Assembly (NCBI GenBank): GCA_964425755.1
Contig: CAYRNY010000007.1
Coordinates: 145,195 to 209,194 of the forward strand
Direction of reading: 5' to 3'
DNA length: 64,000 bases
Origin: CAYRNY01 sp964425755
GTDB taxonomy: Bacteria; Chloroflexota; Anaerolineae; Aggregatilineales; Aggregatilineaceae
The position numbers were made by a program, and so were the translations under genes. This document shows positions 15,947-24,788 of this stretch, one piece after another (the stretch's first letter is position 1; each line of letters starts with the position of its first letter). The notes below the pieces were generated by a model. That model did not search any database, was not told the origin of the DNA, and was given only the letters and a program-made list of their open reading frames with translations.

Positions 15947-17062
15947 TCAGGTTTCCCGCAGCAGGCGCGCATATAGCGCGGCAACGCGTTCCGCGACCGC
16001 CGACCAATCCTGCGTGCGGGCGTAGGCACGCCCCCCCGCACGCAACCGCTCGCGCAGATCGGCATCGGTGAGCACGCGCGTGATCGCGCTCGCCAGTTCG
16101 ATCACGTCGCGCTGCGGGACCAGCAGCCCGGTTTCGCCATCGACCACCGCCTCTTCAATGCCGCTGCCACGCGTGCCGATCACCGGCAGCCCGGACGCGC
16201 TCGCCTCAAGGAACACCAGCCCGAAGCCCTCGAACCGCTGGCCCACGTTCAACGAGGGCAGCGCGAACACGTCCGCGTGCTGGTACCAGCCGCGCAATTC
16301 CTCCTCGGCGATCATGCCGGCCAGGTGCACGCAGTCTTGCAGGCCGGACTCTTCGATCTGGCGCTCGACCAGCGCGAGATAATGCACATCGTCCTGCAAC
16401 CCGGTGACGACAAGCTGGGCATCAGGCACGTGCCGGCGCACTTTCTCCAGCGCCTCGACCAGCAGGTGCGTGCCCTTGCGCTGCTTGACGCCGCCCGTCG
16501 CCAGGATCGTCGGGCCGCGCTTGTCGGGCTTCGGCGCGGGGGCCTGGAACCGGTCCACGTGCACGCCGTTATGAATCACGCTGAGATCGGCGTCCGGCAG
16601 CACGGCACGCACGCGCCCGGCGGTGTATGCGCTGACCGCGACCAGGTGCGCGCGGCGATACGCCCGGCGATACAGCCGCCCGACCAAAGGCCGCTGTGCG
16701 GTCTGGGGCACGTAGGTGCCGTGCGCGGTGACCACCAGCGGGCGCGGTCCCGCAACCGCCGCGCCGATCACGCTGTACGGCTCGGCCACGACGTGCAGCA
16801 GGTCGCAGTCCTGGGCCGCGCGCCGCACGCGGGATGTCGCCAGCAGCGAGCGCAGCACGAACATGCGCTGGCGCGGGACCAGGCCCGGCAGCACCGGGCG
16901 CACGTCCGCCAGCGGAACCGACTCCGGCACCGGGGCGGGGTGCGTCTGCGTCAGCGCGACGACCTCCACGCCCTGCCCGCCGAGCGCGGTCGCCAGCTCC
17001 AGCGCGTAGCGCGCCCAGCCGTAATTAGCTGCGATCTCGGATATCAGAAACGCGACGCGCAT
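15947..17062 (-). CDS. Glycosyltransferase family 4
   Basis: A 371-residue GT-B glycosyltransferase. The acceptor domain begins MRVAFLISEIAANYGWARYA. The donor domain shows GGVKQRKGTHLLVEAL and a complete EX7E motif in FEGFGLVFLEASASGLPVIG, followed by the GSGIEEAVVDGETGLLVP nucleotide-binding end. Its ATG shares one base with the stop of the gene upstream (TAATG), so the two are translationally coupled. Linkage specificity cannot be predicted. Confidence 0.9.
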   Translation of the reverse strand: MRVAFLISEIAANYGWARYALELATALGGQGVEVVALTQTHPAPVPESVPLADVRPVLPGLVPRQRMFVLRSLLATSRVRRAAQDCDLLHVVAEPYSVIGAAVAGPRPLVVTAHGTYVPQTAQRPLVGRLYRRAYRRAHLVAVSAYTAGRVRAVLPDADLSVIHNGVHVDRFQAPAPKPDKRGPTILATGGVKQRKGTHLLVEALEKVRRHVPDAQLVVTGLQDDVHYLALVERQIEESGLQDCVHLAGMIAEEELRGWYQHADVFALPSLNVGQRFEGFGLVFLEASASGLPVIGTRGSGIEEAVVDGETGLLVPQRDVIELASAITRVLTDADLRERLRAGGRAYARTQDWSAVAERVAALYARLLRET

Positions 17063-18258
17063 TACGGCTCCTCCCCAATAAAGTTACGAATCCGCGCGGC
17101 GCGCCGGTCCCACGCGTAATGTTGCGCCGCCGCCTGCGCGCGCTGCCCCAGCCGGGCGCACAGATCGGGATCGGTCGCCAACTGCCGCAGCGCAGCGGCA
17201 AGCGCGCCCGCGTCACCGGGCGGCACCAACAGCGCCGTGTCGCCATGCTGGACCACTTCCGCCGTGCTGGGCAGATCGGACGCGACGACCGCGCACCCCC
17301 CCGCCATATACTCGAACAGCTTCAACGCCGAAGCGCTGTAAGCGAAGTGCTCCATCCAGGGCAGCGGCATGACACCAACGTCCATCGCCGCCAGGTAACG
17401 CGGCACGGCATCCGGCGCGACCTGCCCCACAGCATGCAGACGCGCCGCTGGCAGTCCATGCTCCTTCCACGCACGACGTAGCTGGGCGACACCTTCCGCA
17501 GGGCCGCCCACCAGCAGCAGGTGGATCGCGGCGGCATCTGGATCGATGCTGGCAAGCGCGCTCACCAGCGTGTCGAGACCCTTCGACATGCCCATCGTGT
17601 GCAGCCGTCCCACGTAGCCCACGACGAACGCATCCGGCGGCAGTCCCACTGCCGCGCGCGCGTCCTGCCGCGAGGGCAGGTTCTCAAACCGCGCCGCGCG
17701 GAAGCCGTCGTGCTCGATCTGCACGCGTCGCGCCCCGAGATCGCGCATGTGCTGCGCGAGATGCCCGGTGATCGCCACGACGAACGCGCGCCGGGCCACA
17801 AACCCCTGCATCCAGCGCCCGGTCCGCGACTCGTGCACCTGGTGCACCTCGTAGACCAGCTTCGCGCGCCGCCACAACAGGGGGCGCAGCAGCGCCAGCG
17901 TGAACGCGACGAACACGTCGCGCGTGTAGAGCACGTCCCGGCGGCGAAACGGCAGCCACAGCAGCAGCGCCAGCAGATAGGTGATCGTCTGCGTTATGAA
18001 CGCGACATGGTAACGCGGAAACAGCGCGAACAGGTCCAGGCACGGCAGGCGGTGGAACGCGAAATTGCGCTTGACGCCGTAATGCGCCCACAGCGACGCA
18101 ACGCGCCGCAGCTCCGGCGTGTTGATCCGGCGCGGCGTCACCAGCGTGACCGCGTAGCCGGCATCCGCGAGCGCTTCGCAGTTCTGCACGATCTGCAGGC
18201 CGTGCGCCTTTTCGGTCGGCAGGCGATTGTTCGCGAGGTAGATCAGGTGCTCGCTCAT
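17062..18258 (-). CDS. Glycosyltransferase family 4
   Basis: A 398-residue GT-B enzyme. It starts HLIYLANNRLPTEKAHGLQI, the Glu-Lys-Ala-His loop being common in transferases acting on lipid-linked acceptors. A hydrophobic stretch around residue 95 (TYLLALLLWLPF) may touch the membrane. The donor domain has VGYVGRLHTMGMSKGLDTLV. The EX7E region is degenerate (YSASALKLFEYMAGGCAVV, keeping the second Glu). Overlaps the next upstream gene by 4 bp. Confidence 0.85.
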   Translation of the reverse strand: MSEHLIYLANNRLPTEKAHGLQIVQNCEALADAGYAVTLVTPRRINTPELRRVASLWAHYGVKRNFAFHRLPCLDLFALFPRYHVAFITQTITYLLALLLWLPFRRRDVLYTRDVFVAFTLALLRPLLWRRAKLVYEVHQVHESRTGRWMQGFVARRAFVVAITGHLAQHMRDLGARRVQIEHDGFRAARFENLPSRQDARAAVGLPPDAFVVGYVGRLHTMGMSKGLDTLVSALASIDPDAAAIHLLLVGGPAEGVAQLRRAWKEHGLPAARLHAVGQVAPDAVPRYLAAMDVGVMPLPWMEHFAYSASALKLFEYMAGGCAVVASDLPSTAEVVQHGDTALLVPPGDAGALAAALRQLATDPDLCARLGQRAQAAAQHYAWDRRAARIRNFIGEEP

Positions 18259-19325
18259 GGATTCGCCGCCTTGTGCATCAACTGTGTGACGCGGTCCATC
18301 AGGCTGTCCAGCGAATGCTGCGCGATCACGTTGTCACGTAGTTTGCGCCCCATCGCGGCCCGTTCATCAGGGGACAGCGCCAGCAGCGCCGCCAGCCGGT
18401 CCGCGAGCACATCGTCATCGGCACCGTGGGGCAGATACAATAGGTCCGCCGCCGGGCCGAGCACGGGCAGGAAGTCGGTATTCATCACCAGCGTGGGTTT
18501 TCCCGCCAGCATCGACTCCAGCGCCGCCTTGTCGAATAATCCCGGTGGGCTGAGATTGACGCCGATCGCGCTCTGAGCGACCGCCTCGGCAAGCGCGGGA
18601 CGAGCCAGCGGCCCGGTGAACGCCACCGGGTGGGCGGCGTCAAACTTCCGCGCCAGCGCCTCGAGTTCGGCGGGATAATCCGGCGCCACTTCGACAGGGC
18701 CGCCCACGAACTGCACGCGGAACGGGCCGACCGCGTCCCGTTCGGCGACGCGTCCCAGTGCGCGCAGCAACCGGTCCTGCCCCTTAATACGCGCCAGCCG
18801 CGCGACGTGAATCACGGTTGGCGGGCTGCTTTCCGCCTCCGCGTGAGGGAACAGCGCGGTCTCGATGCCGTGCCCCATCACATGCACCTTGCGCGAATCC
18901 AGCGGGAAGCTGCTCTCCGACGCCGTCAGAATGTGTGTGGCAAGCATGTGCGCGATGCGCAGTTCCGGCGTGACCTGGCGATGCGTATACCACAACATCA
19001 GCGGCTTGCCGTACAGCCGCGCCCAGGGTGCCGCGAACAACACGTAGCGCGAGATCATGTGGCAGAACACGCCGTCCGCCTGCGGGACGAGCCGCCGCAA
19101 ATGACGCGTGAAGTGGAACGCTTGCACCACGCGGCCCGCGCCGGATTCCTTGCCCATGCTGTACGCGCGCACGTTGCCCGGCAGCGCGGGATCAGCGGAC
19201 TCCTGGCAGATCACATCCAGGTGATCCAGCCGCGCCGCCAGCGCTTCGACCCAGCGCATGACAAACCCCATGCGGTCATCGGCAGGATCGAGTTTGCGGG
19301 TGATCATGATCCAGCGCATAGTCAA
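18255..19325 (-). CDS. Glycosyltransferase family 4
   Basis: A 356-residue GT-B enzyme, shorter than its neighbours. The donor domain has VIHVARLARIKGQDRLLRAL, and the EX7E region reads FDKAALESMLAGKPTLVMN, with the first Glu replaced by Asp. The acceptor domain starts MRWIMITRKLDPADDRMGFV; its first ATG is at 19325. Overlaps neighbours by 4 bp on both sides, within a run of five transferases that are clearly one transcription unit. Confidence 0.85.
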   Translation of the reverse strand: MTMRWIMITRKLDPADDRMGFVMRWVEALAARLDHLDVICQESADPALPGNVRAYSMGKESGAGRVVQAFHFTRHLRRLVPQADGVFCHMISRYVLFAAPWARLYGKPLMLWYTHRQVTPELRIAHMLATHILTASESSFPLDSRKVHVMGHGIETALFPHAEAESSPPTVIHVARLARIKGQDRLLRALGRVAERDAVGPFRVQFVGGPVEVAPDYPAELEALARKFDAAHPVAFTGPLARPALAEAVAQSAIGVNLSPPGLFDKAALESMLAGKPTLVMNTDFLPVLGPAADLLYLPHGADDDVLADRLAALLALSPDERAAMGRKLRDNVIAQHSLDSLMDRVTQLMHKAANP

Positions 19326-20473
19326 CGCCCCTTTGCCACGCGCAGCGTGTGCTGAAACGACTCGACCACGCGATCCAACTGGCGCGCGTAATCGAACCGC
19401 GCCAGCATGTCCCGCTGGCCCGCCGCGCCCATCGCCCGCGCCCGGCGGGGATCGTCGATCAGGGCCCGCATCGCCGCAGCGAGCGCGCCCGGCGAGTGCC
19501 CCACAAGCAAGCCCATCTCGCGATCGCGCACGATTTCGCGGGAGCCGTCCGTATCCGTCGCGACGACCGGCGTACCGGCGGCCAGCGCCTCGACCAACAC
19601 CTTGCCGAAACCCTCGTAACGCGAGCTGTGCGCGTAGACATCCGCGAGCTGGTAGTACGCGGGCAGGTCGCCATGCTCGACGCGCCCGGTGACGATCACC
19701 CCGGCGGCCTCGGCGCGCCGCTTGAACTGCGGGCGCGCGCTGAAATCCCCGACCATCACCAGCCGCGCGATGGGCCGCTCGCGTTTCAGGCGTTCGTAAG
19801 CCGCCAGCAACAGCTCGACATGCTTGGCTGGCCCCGGCAGCCCGATCCAGAGGATCACCGGCGTGCCCGGCAGGATGCCCAGCGATTCCCGCAGCGCGGC
19901 GAGGCGCTCCGGCGCGACCGGCTCGGCGAAGATGCTGACGTGCGTGGGCGTGGGCAGCACGGCGACGCGCTCCGCCGCGATCCCGCGCCGGACGTAGGCC
20001 GCCTTTTCGCTCTCGGTCAGCACGCGGTGCGTGTCGGCGCGCCGGAGCGTGAACTCACCGAGCCAGGACAGCAACCGGTTGCGCAGCGGGCGCTCGCGCA
20101 GCCAGGCGGAGCTGTTGAAGAACGAGCTGTGATTTTGCATGTCCAGTGCCACGCCGAAGCGCCACTTGAGCAGCAACCCAACCAGCCCGCATGCAAACGG
20201 GTCCTGCGTTGTGACCACGTCGGCGGGGTGTGTGCGCTGCACGCGCGCGGCGATGCGATAGGCCACCCAGGGGAACAGCACCGGGCGCGTGTTGGTCGGG
20301 TAGATCACGAAATGCTCCGCGACGCGCGTCACGCTGCGCGGCTGCGCGGCGGGATTGTACGTGACGATGGTCAGTTCCCCAATGCGGTTGGCATATTCGA
20401 TGTGGCGCTGGACGGTGTTGCCGTGCGGATCGCCGAGCATGCTCGCGTCCAGGCTGATCATCATGACATGCAT
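19322..20473 (-). CDS. Glycosyltransferase family 4
   Basis: A 383-residue GT-B enzyme starting MHVMMISLDASMLGDPHGNT. The donor domain has VILWIGLPGPAKHVELLLAA and an intact EX7E in YEGFGKVLVEALAAGTPVVA, then TDGSREIV. I chose ATG 20473, with GGAG 5 nt upstream, giving a 13-bp overlap with the preceding gene. ATG 20464, with a 4-bp overlap, is the alternative. An even longer reading frame (to 20518) would run further into the neighbour and is unlikely. Confidence 0.85.
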   Translation of the reverse strand: MHVMMISLDASMLGDPHGNTVQRHIEYANRIGELTIVTYNPAAQPRSVTRVAEHFVIYPTNTRPVLFPWVAYRIAARVQRTHPADVVTTQDPFACGLVGLLLKWRFGVALDMQNHSSFFNSSAWLRERPLRNRLLSWLGEFTLRRADTHRVLTESEKAAYVRRGIAAERVAVLPTPTHVSIFAEPVAPERLAALRESLGILPGTPVILWIGLPGPAKHVELLLAAYERLKRERPIARLVMVGDFSARPQFKRRAEAAGVIVTGRVEHGDLPAYYQLADVYAHSSRYEGFGKVLVEALAAGTPVVATDTDGSREIVRDREMGLLVGHSPGALAAAMRALIDDPRRARAMGAAGQRDMLARFDYARQLDRVVESFQHTLRVAKGR

Positions 20474-21594
20474 ACGGACTCCAACAGCGCGATCGTGCGC
20501 TCGACCAGCGTGCCCCACGCGAAGCGGTCCAGCCCTTCCCCGGCACGCGCCGCCAGCCGCGCGCGCGTGTCCCCCTCGAACGCCACCCGTAGCGCCGCGA
20601 CCAGCGCATCGTGATCAGGATACGGCACCAGCAGCCCGTTCGTAGCGTGGCGCACCACCTCGGGATTGCCGCCCTTGTCGCTGGCGATCACGGGCGTCCC
20701 CGCCAGCATCGACTCCAGCAATACGTGCGACAGCCCCTCGTAGCCCGAGTACAACGCGGTGTAGTCGGCGGCGCGAAAATGTAGCGGCATGCGCGCACGC
20801 GGGACGCGCCCCAGGAACGTCACCCGCGCTGTGACGCCTTCGGACTCCGCCAGTGCGTGCAGCCGCGCCGCGTCCGGCCCGTCCCCCGCCACCAGCAGCC
20901 GCACATCCGGCACGGCACGCAGCGCGCGGATCAGGTGGTCGATGCCTTTCCAGGGCACGAGGCGCGCTACCGTCAGCACCAGCGGCCCGGCGTCCAGGCC
21001 GAGTTCGGCGCGCGCCTCGGCCTGGCTCATTGAGGCGGCGCGGGCATCCGGCGACAGGGCGTTGTAGATCACCTCGACGCGCTCCGGCAGCGCGCCCCAG
21101 CCGATCACCATCCGGCGCAGGTAGTCACTGGGCACGATCACGCGGTCGGCCCGCCGGACTTCGCGCGCCCGCTGCGCCTTGAGCAACTGCACGCGCGGGC
21201 TGTCACGCCGGGCCTGGAACGCGTCGATGTCGGCGTCCGGCGCGATCCACCGTTTGTTAACCGCGCGCTCCCATGCCAGATCGCCGACCACCTTCAGCAC
21301 GCGCGGCACGTCCCGGCGCGGGGGCAGCGGCAGCCCCAGGCTGTTGATGAACGCGAGATCGGCCCGGCGCAACTCAGCACGCGCCGCCCGCGCATAACGC
21401 CACCAGCGCACGGGCAGCACCTGGCGCGGAATCCGGCGCAGCGGGTACGGGTAGCCGTGCACCGGGTCGTCGCCGAACGCCAGCACGCGCACCATGTGCC
21501 CGCGCGCCAGGAGTTCCGGCAGCAGGCGGTAGAGATACGTCGCCGGGCCACCGGATTCAGGGTGAAAAATGCCTGCCGCGATAAAGAGTCGCAT
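20461..21594 (-). CDS. Glycosyltransferase family 4
   Basis: A 377-residue GT-B enzyme starting MRLFIAAGIFHPESGGPATY, the Gly-Gly loop of the acceptor site. The donor domain has VLTVARLVPWKGIDHLIRAL and EX7E in YEGLSHVLLESMLAGTPVIA followed by KGGNPEVV, a textbook GT4 signature. The start at 21594 removes a 17-residue Arg/Pro-rich extension that is probably not translated. It follows the dehydrogenase gene by 75 bp and precedes the next transferase with an overlap. Confidence 0.9.
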   Translation of the reverse strand: MRLFIAAGIFHPESGGPATYLYRLLPELLARGHMVRVLAFGDDPVHGYPYPLRRIPRQVLPVRWWRYARAARAELRRADLAFINSLGLPLPPRRDVPRVLKVVGDLAWERAVNKRWIAPDADIDAFQARRDSPRVQLLKAQRAREVRRADRVIVPSDYLRRMVIGWGALPERVEVIYNALSPDARAASMSQAEARAELGLDAGPLVLTVARLVPWKGIDHLIRALRAVPDVRLLVAGDGPDAARLHALAESEGVTARVTFLGRVPRARMPLHFRAADYTALYSGYEGLSHVLLESMLAGTPVIASDKGGNPEVVRHATNGLLVPYPDHDALVAALRVAFEGDTRARLAARAGEGLDRFAWGTLVERTIALLESVCMS

Positions 21595-21669
21595 CGGGGA
21601 TTCTGGCTCGCGTGCCGGGCTCCGACCCGGGCGGGCACGCGGCACACGTCCGGGCCGGAGCCAGCGCCG

Positions 21670-22986
21670 CTACAGCCGCACGACGCGTGCGGAGCCGTTG
21701 CCGCCTTTGGTCTTGTTGCGCGTGTCGACCACCAGCTTCGCATGCTGCAAAACGAAATCGGGATCGTAGGCGCTGTGGTCGGTCACGATCACGACACAGT
21801 CCTGCCGCGCGAGCCAATCCGCCGTCAGCTCGACGCCTTCCGCCGTGCGGCCCTCGGTCAGCTTGACGCTGGGGACATACGGGTCACTATAGCTGACCAC
21901 CGCGCCCTTGTCTTCCAGCAGCTCGTAAATGTCCAGCGCCGGTGATTCGCGCACGTCGTCGATGTCGCGCTTGTAGGCCATGCCCAGCAGGCCAATCTGC
22001 GCGCCCCGGATCGCCTTGCCCTCGTCGTTCAGGGCCTCGACCACCAGGTCAATCACGTGGTAGGGCATCGAGGTGTTGATCTCGCTGGCAAGTTCGATGA
22101 AACGCGCGTTGTAATTCAAGGCGCGCAGCTTCCAGCTCAGGTATAACGGGTCGATCGGGATGCAGTGCCCGCCCAACCCGGGGCCGGGATAAAACGGCAT
22201 AAATCCGAACGGCTTGCTGCTGGCCGCTTCGATCACTTCCCACACGTCCACGCCCAGCCGCTGGCACATCAGCGCCATCTCGTTGACCAGGCCGATGTTC
22301 ACCGCGCGGAACGTGTTTTCCAGCAATTTGACCATCTCTGCCGTCGTGGGTGAAGACACGGTCACGACTTCGCCGACCGCCGGTTCGTATAGCGCGGTGA
22401 CGACCTCGGTGCAGGCCGGGGTCATGCCGCCGACGACCTTAGGGGTATTGTGCACGCCGAACCGCTGGTTACCGGGGTCCACGCGCTCCGGGGAGAACGC
22501 GACAAAAATACTCTCACCTACGGTCAACTCGCTGTCGGTCAGCTTGGGCAAGATCAACTCCTCGGTCGTGCCGGGATAGGTCGTGCTCTCCAAAACGACC
22601 AGCATCCCCGGGTGGCGAATCTTGGCGACCTCTTCAGCAGCCGTGATCACATAGCTCATATCGGGGTCTTTGGTCTTGCGTAGCGGCGTGGGCACGCAAA
22701 TGCTGACCACGTCCGCGTCGGCCAGGTCAGCGAAACTGGTGGTGGCCTTGAGCTTGCCGAACTCCACCAGCGGGGCGAGCGTTTCGGTCGGCACGTCCGG
22801 AATATAACTCTTGCCCGCGTTGAGCTGTTCCACCTTTTCGGGCAGGACGTCCAGCCCGATCACGTTGTACCCCGCGCGCGCGAATTCGACCGCCAGCGGC
22901 AGCCCCACGTACCCCATGCCGATCACGCCGATTTTGGCGGTGCGGTTATGCAAGCGTTCAAGTATGTGCTGTTTGTAGTCTTTCAT
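21670..22986 (-). CDS. wbpA: UDP-N-acetylglucosamine 6-dehydrogenase (WbpA type)
   Basis: A 438-residue nucleotide-sugar dehydrogenase that oxidises the C6 alcohol of a UDP-HexNAc to a uronic acid with two NAD+. The NAD fold is IGVIGMGYVGLPLA (residues 18-31). The motif LESTTYPGTTEE (132-143) marks the WbpA/HexNAc branch. K220 and N224 lie in MVKLLENTFRAVN, and the catalytic C275 in GGHCIPIDP. GGAG lies just before ATG 22986. It is the first gene of the leftward polysaccharide operon, behind a strong promoter, and should supply a HexNAcA donor to the transferases downstream. Confidence 0.9.
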   Translation of the reverse strand: MKDYKQHILERLHNRTAKIGVIGMGYVGLPLAVEFARAGYNVIGLDVLPEKVEQLNAGKSYIPDVPTETLAPLVEFGKLKATTSFADLADADVVSICVPTPLRKTKDPDMSYVITAAEEVAKIRHPGMLVVLESTTYPGTTEELILPKLTDSELTVGESIFVAFSPERVDPGNQRFGVHNTPKVVGGMTPACTEVVTALYEPAVGEVVTVSSPTTAEMVKLLENTFRAVNIGLVNEMALMCQRLGVDVWEVIEAASSKPFGFMPFYPGPGLGGHCIPIDPLYLSWKLRALNYNARFIELASEINTSMPYHVIDLVVEALNDEGKAIRGAQIGLLGMAYKRDIDDVRESPALDIYELLEDKGAVVSYSDPYVPSVKLTEGRTAEGVELTADWLARQDCVVIVTDHSAYDPDFVLQHAKLVVDTRNKTKGGNGSARVVRL

Positions 22987-23048
22987 GTCTCCACCCACTT
23001 TACTTGTCGGTTTCAGCGGCGCGTTAAACACGCAATTGAACATGCGCG

Positions 23049-23077
23049 ATTATAGCCCGGTGCAGGTAGGCTGACAA
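23049..23077 (-). promoter_or_regulatory. Promoter of the wbpA polysaccharide operon
   Basis: On the minus strand, -35 TTGTCA (23072-23077) and a perfect -10 TATAAT (23049-23054) are separated by 17 bp, about 60 bp before the wbpA start. Confidence 0.7.
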
Positions 23078-23180
23078 TGACCGATGGCCCACGCCGGCCT
23101 GACAAACCTCACATATTGTGATTATTTTCACATTCCGCCGTGAATCGAAACTCACCCTCGCGCATTTGACCGCCGGGCGC

Positions 23181-23232
23181 TATACTTTCGCGCTGTCGAA
23201 CGCTCGTAGCGACCGGCCCCGCCGCCGGTCGC
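23181..23232 (+). promoter_or_regulatory. Possible ychF -10 box and 5'-leader hairpin
   Basis: TATACT (23181-23186) is a plausible -10 for ychF, although no -35 stands out. Next come GCGACCGGC (23209-23217) and GCCGGTCGC (23224-23232), a perfect 9-bp stem with a 6-nt loop. It would lie at the 5' end of the message, 30 nt ahead of the start codon. No T-tract follows. Confidence 0.4.
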
Positions 23233-23264
23233 GTGGTGTGTATAGCACATGTAGAGGTATCGCT

Positions 23265-24350
23265 ATGCGACTGGGAATCATCGGGCTGCCCAACAGCGGC
23301 AAAACCACGATCTTTAACGCACTCACCGGCAGCAACTACCCACCCGAACCGTTTTCATCCGGGCAATTGGAAGTCCACACCGCCGTTGTCGGCGTGCCGG
23401 ACGACCGCATTAACCGCCTGCGCAGCGTCTACGCGCCGAAGAAAACGACCTACGCCAGCGTGACCTACACCGATATTGGCGGGCTGGACAAGGGCGTGGG
23501 CGAAGGCGGCCTCAGCGGGCCGATGCGCAACGAACTACAGCAGGTCGATGGCTTCCTGCATGTGATCCGCGCCTTTGAAAACGACGCGGTGCCCCACCCC
23601 CAGGACTCCGTCGACCCGCTGCGCGACCTGGCGACCATGGACGGCGAATTCCTGCTGCTGGACCTGATCACGGTCGAGAACCGGCTCGCACGGCTGGCCG
23701 AAGAAGCCAAAAAGGGCAAGCTGGAGAACAAACTCCACATCGCCAAAGAAACCGACCTGCTGGAACGGCTGCGCGCGCACCTGGAAGACGAAACCCCGCT
23801 GCGCGACGTGGACCTGGCCCCCGACGAGGCGAAACTCGTGCGCGGCTACGGGTTCCTGACGCTCAAGCCGGTGTTGGTGATCTTCAACACGGGCGAACAC
23901 GACCCCGATCCCGCCGCCGGGCTGGACTACGACCACCGGCAGACGCGCGTCGTCACGCTGAAGGGCAAGCTGGAAGCCGACATCGCGCAGTTGGACGATC
24001 CCGACGATATCGCGCTGTTTCTCGCCGAGTACGGCCTGCAGCAGACCAGCCGCGAGCGCGTGCTGCAACTCTCTTACGATCTGTTAGGGATTCAGTCGTT
24101 CTTCACGTATGGCGAGGACGAGGTGCGCGCGTGGACGATCCGCAAGGGTGCGACCGCCGTCGAAGCCGCCGGCGCGATCCACACTGACCTGGCGCGCGGC
24201 TTCATCCGCGCCGAGGTCGTCAATTACCAGGACTTCATCGCGGCGGGCTGCAACATGAACGCGGTCAAGGCCGCCGGTAAGCTGCGCCTGGAAGGCAAAG
24301 AGTACGTCGTGCAGGATGGCGACATGGCGGTGATCCGCTTCAACGTCTAG
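23265..24350 (+). CDS. ychF: YchF/Ola1-like P-loop NTPase, divergent form
   Basis: A 361-residue translation-associated ATPase or GTPase of the Obg-related family. The P-loop is GLPNSGKTT (residues 7-15), the G3 region is DIGGL, and the G4-like motif is NTGE (canonical NxxE). The C-terminal TGS-like domain has AGCNMNAVKAAGKLRLEGKE. It differs from typical YchF after the P-loop, where the usual NYPFCTIEPN segment is replaced by NYPPEPFSSGQLEVH. ATG 23265 is chosen (AGAGG 8 nt upstream, family-typical length); a frame extending to 23118 is leader. Role: ribosome and stress-linked, by family knowledge. Confidence 0.85.
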   Translation: MRLGIIGLPNSGKTTIFNALTGSNYPPEPFSSGQLEVHTAVVGVPDDRINRLRSVYAPKKTTYASVTYTDIGGLDKGVGEGGLSGPMRNELQQVDGFLHVIRAFENDAVPHPQDSVDPLRDLATMDGEFLLLDLITVENRLARLAEEAKKGKLENKLHIAKETDLLERLRAHLEDETPLRDVDLAPDEAKLVRGYGFLTLKPVLVIFNTGEHDPDPAAGLDYDHRQTRVVTLKGKLEADIAQLDDPDDIALFLAEYGLQQTSRERVLQLSYDLLGIQSFFTYGEDEVRAWTIRKGATAVEAAGAIHTDLARGFIRAEVVNYQDFIAAGCNMNAVKAAGKLRLEGKEYVVQDGDMAVIRFNV

Positions 24351-24453
24351 CGCGCCGGGTGCATGCCAACGAGCGGAATTGTGATGTTTGGCGCAACTTC
24401 TCAGCACGCAGCCCGTAATTAAGGGTAGTCGCAGTTGAGGAGGGTAATTCCAA

Positions 24454-24654
24454 ATGACCGAAACCATCGCCATCACCGCCGAAGACCGCGAACTGGCGGA
24501 GAAATGCAAAAACTGCCCGGTGTGCAGACGCGCCCGCCGCAAGCAGCGAGGCATCGCGTACTGGTTCGTGAAGAACGTCGAAGGCAGATTCTGCCCGGCT
24601 TGCCAGGCGTATGAAAAAGTCTACGGTAAAAAGGCCCACGCCCCGGTGAAGTAG
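24454..24654 (+). CDS. Small Cys-rich putative zinc-binding protein
   Basis: A 66-residue basic protein with five cysteines in two knuckles: C18-x2-C21-x2-C24 and C47-x2-C50, the second in RFCPACQAY. This suggests one structural zinc. A strong ribosome site (GAGGAGGG) lies 10 nt before the ATG, which supports real translation. A good terminator follows, so it is a small stand-alone or ychF-linked unit. I do not recognise the family; nucleic-acid or ribosome binding is only a guess from the basic charge. Confidence 0.7.
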   Translation: MTETIAITAEDRELAEKCKNCPVCRRARRKQRGIAYWFVKNVEGRFCPACQAYEKVYGKKAHAPVK

Positions 24655-24692
24655 CACCGGGCACCGGCCAACCCGTTTATCCTTGCGCCGGA

Positions 24693-24739
24693 CCTGCGCG
24701 CGGCTGTTCCCCCTCGGCTCGCGTGCAGGTTTCTTTTTG
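24693..24739 (+). terminator. Intrinsic terminator after the Cys-rich protein gene
   Basis: CCTGCGCGC (24693-24701) pairs with GCGTGCAGG (24721-24729), nine pairs with one G-U, followed by TTTCTTTTT. Confidence 0.8.
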
Positions 24740-24788
24740 GGGATCACCGACCAGTGGCCGGGCCTGGTTCTGAACTCAGCCAAACCGA

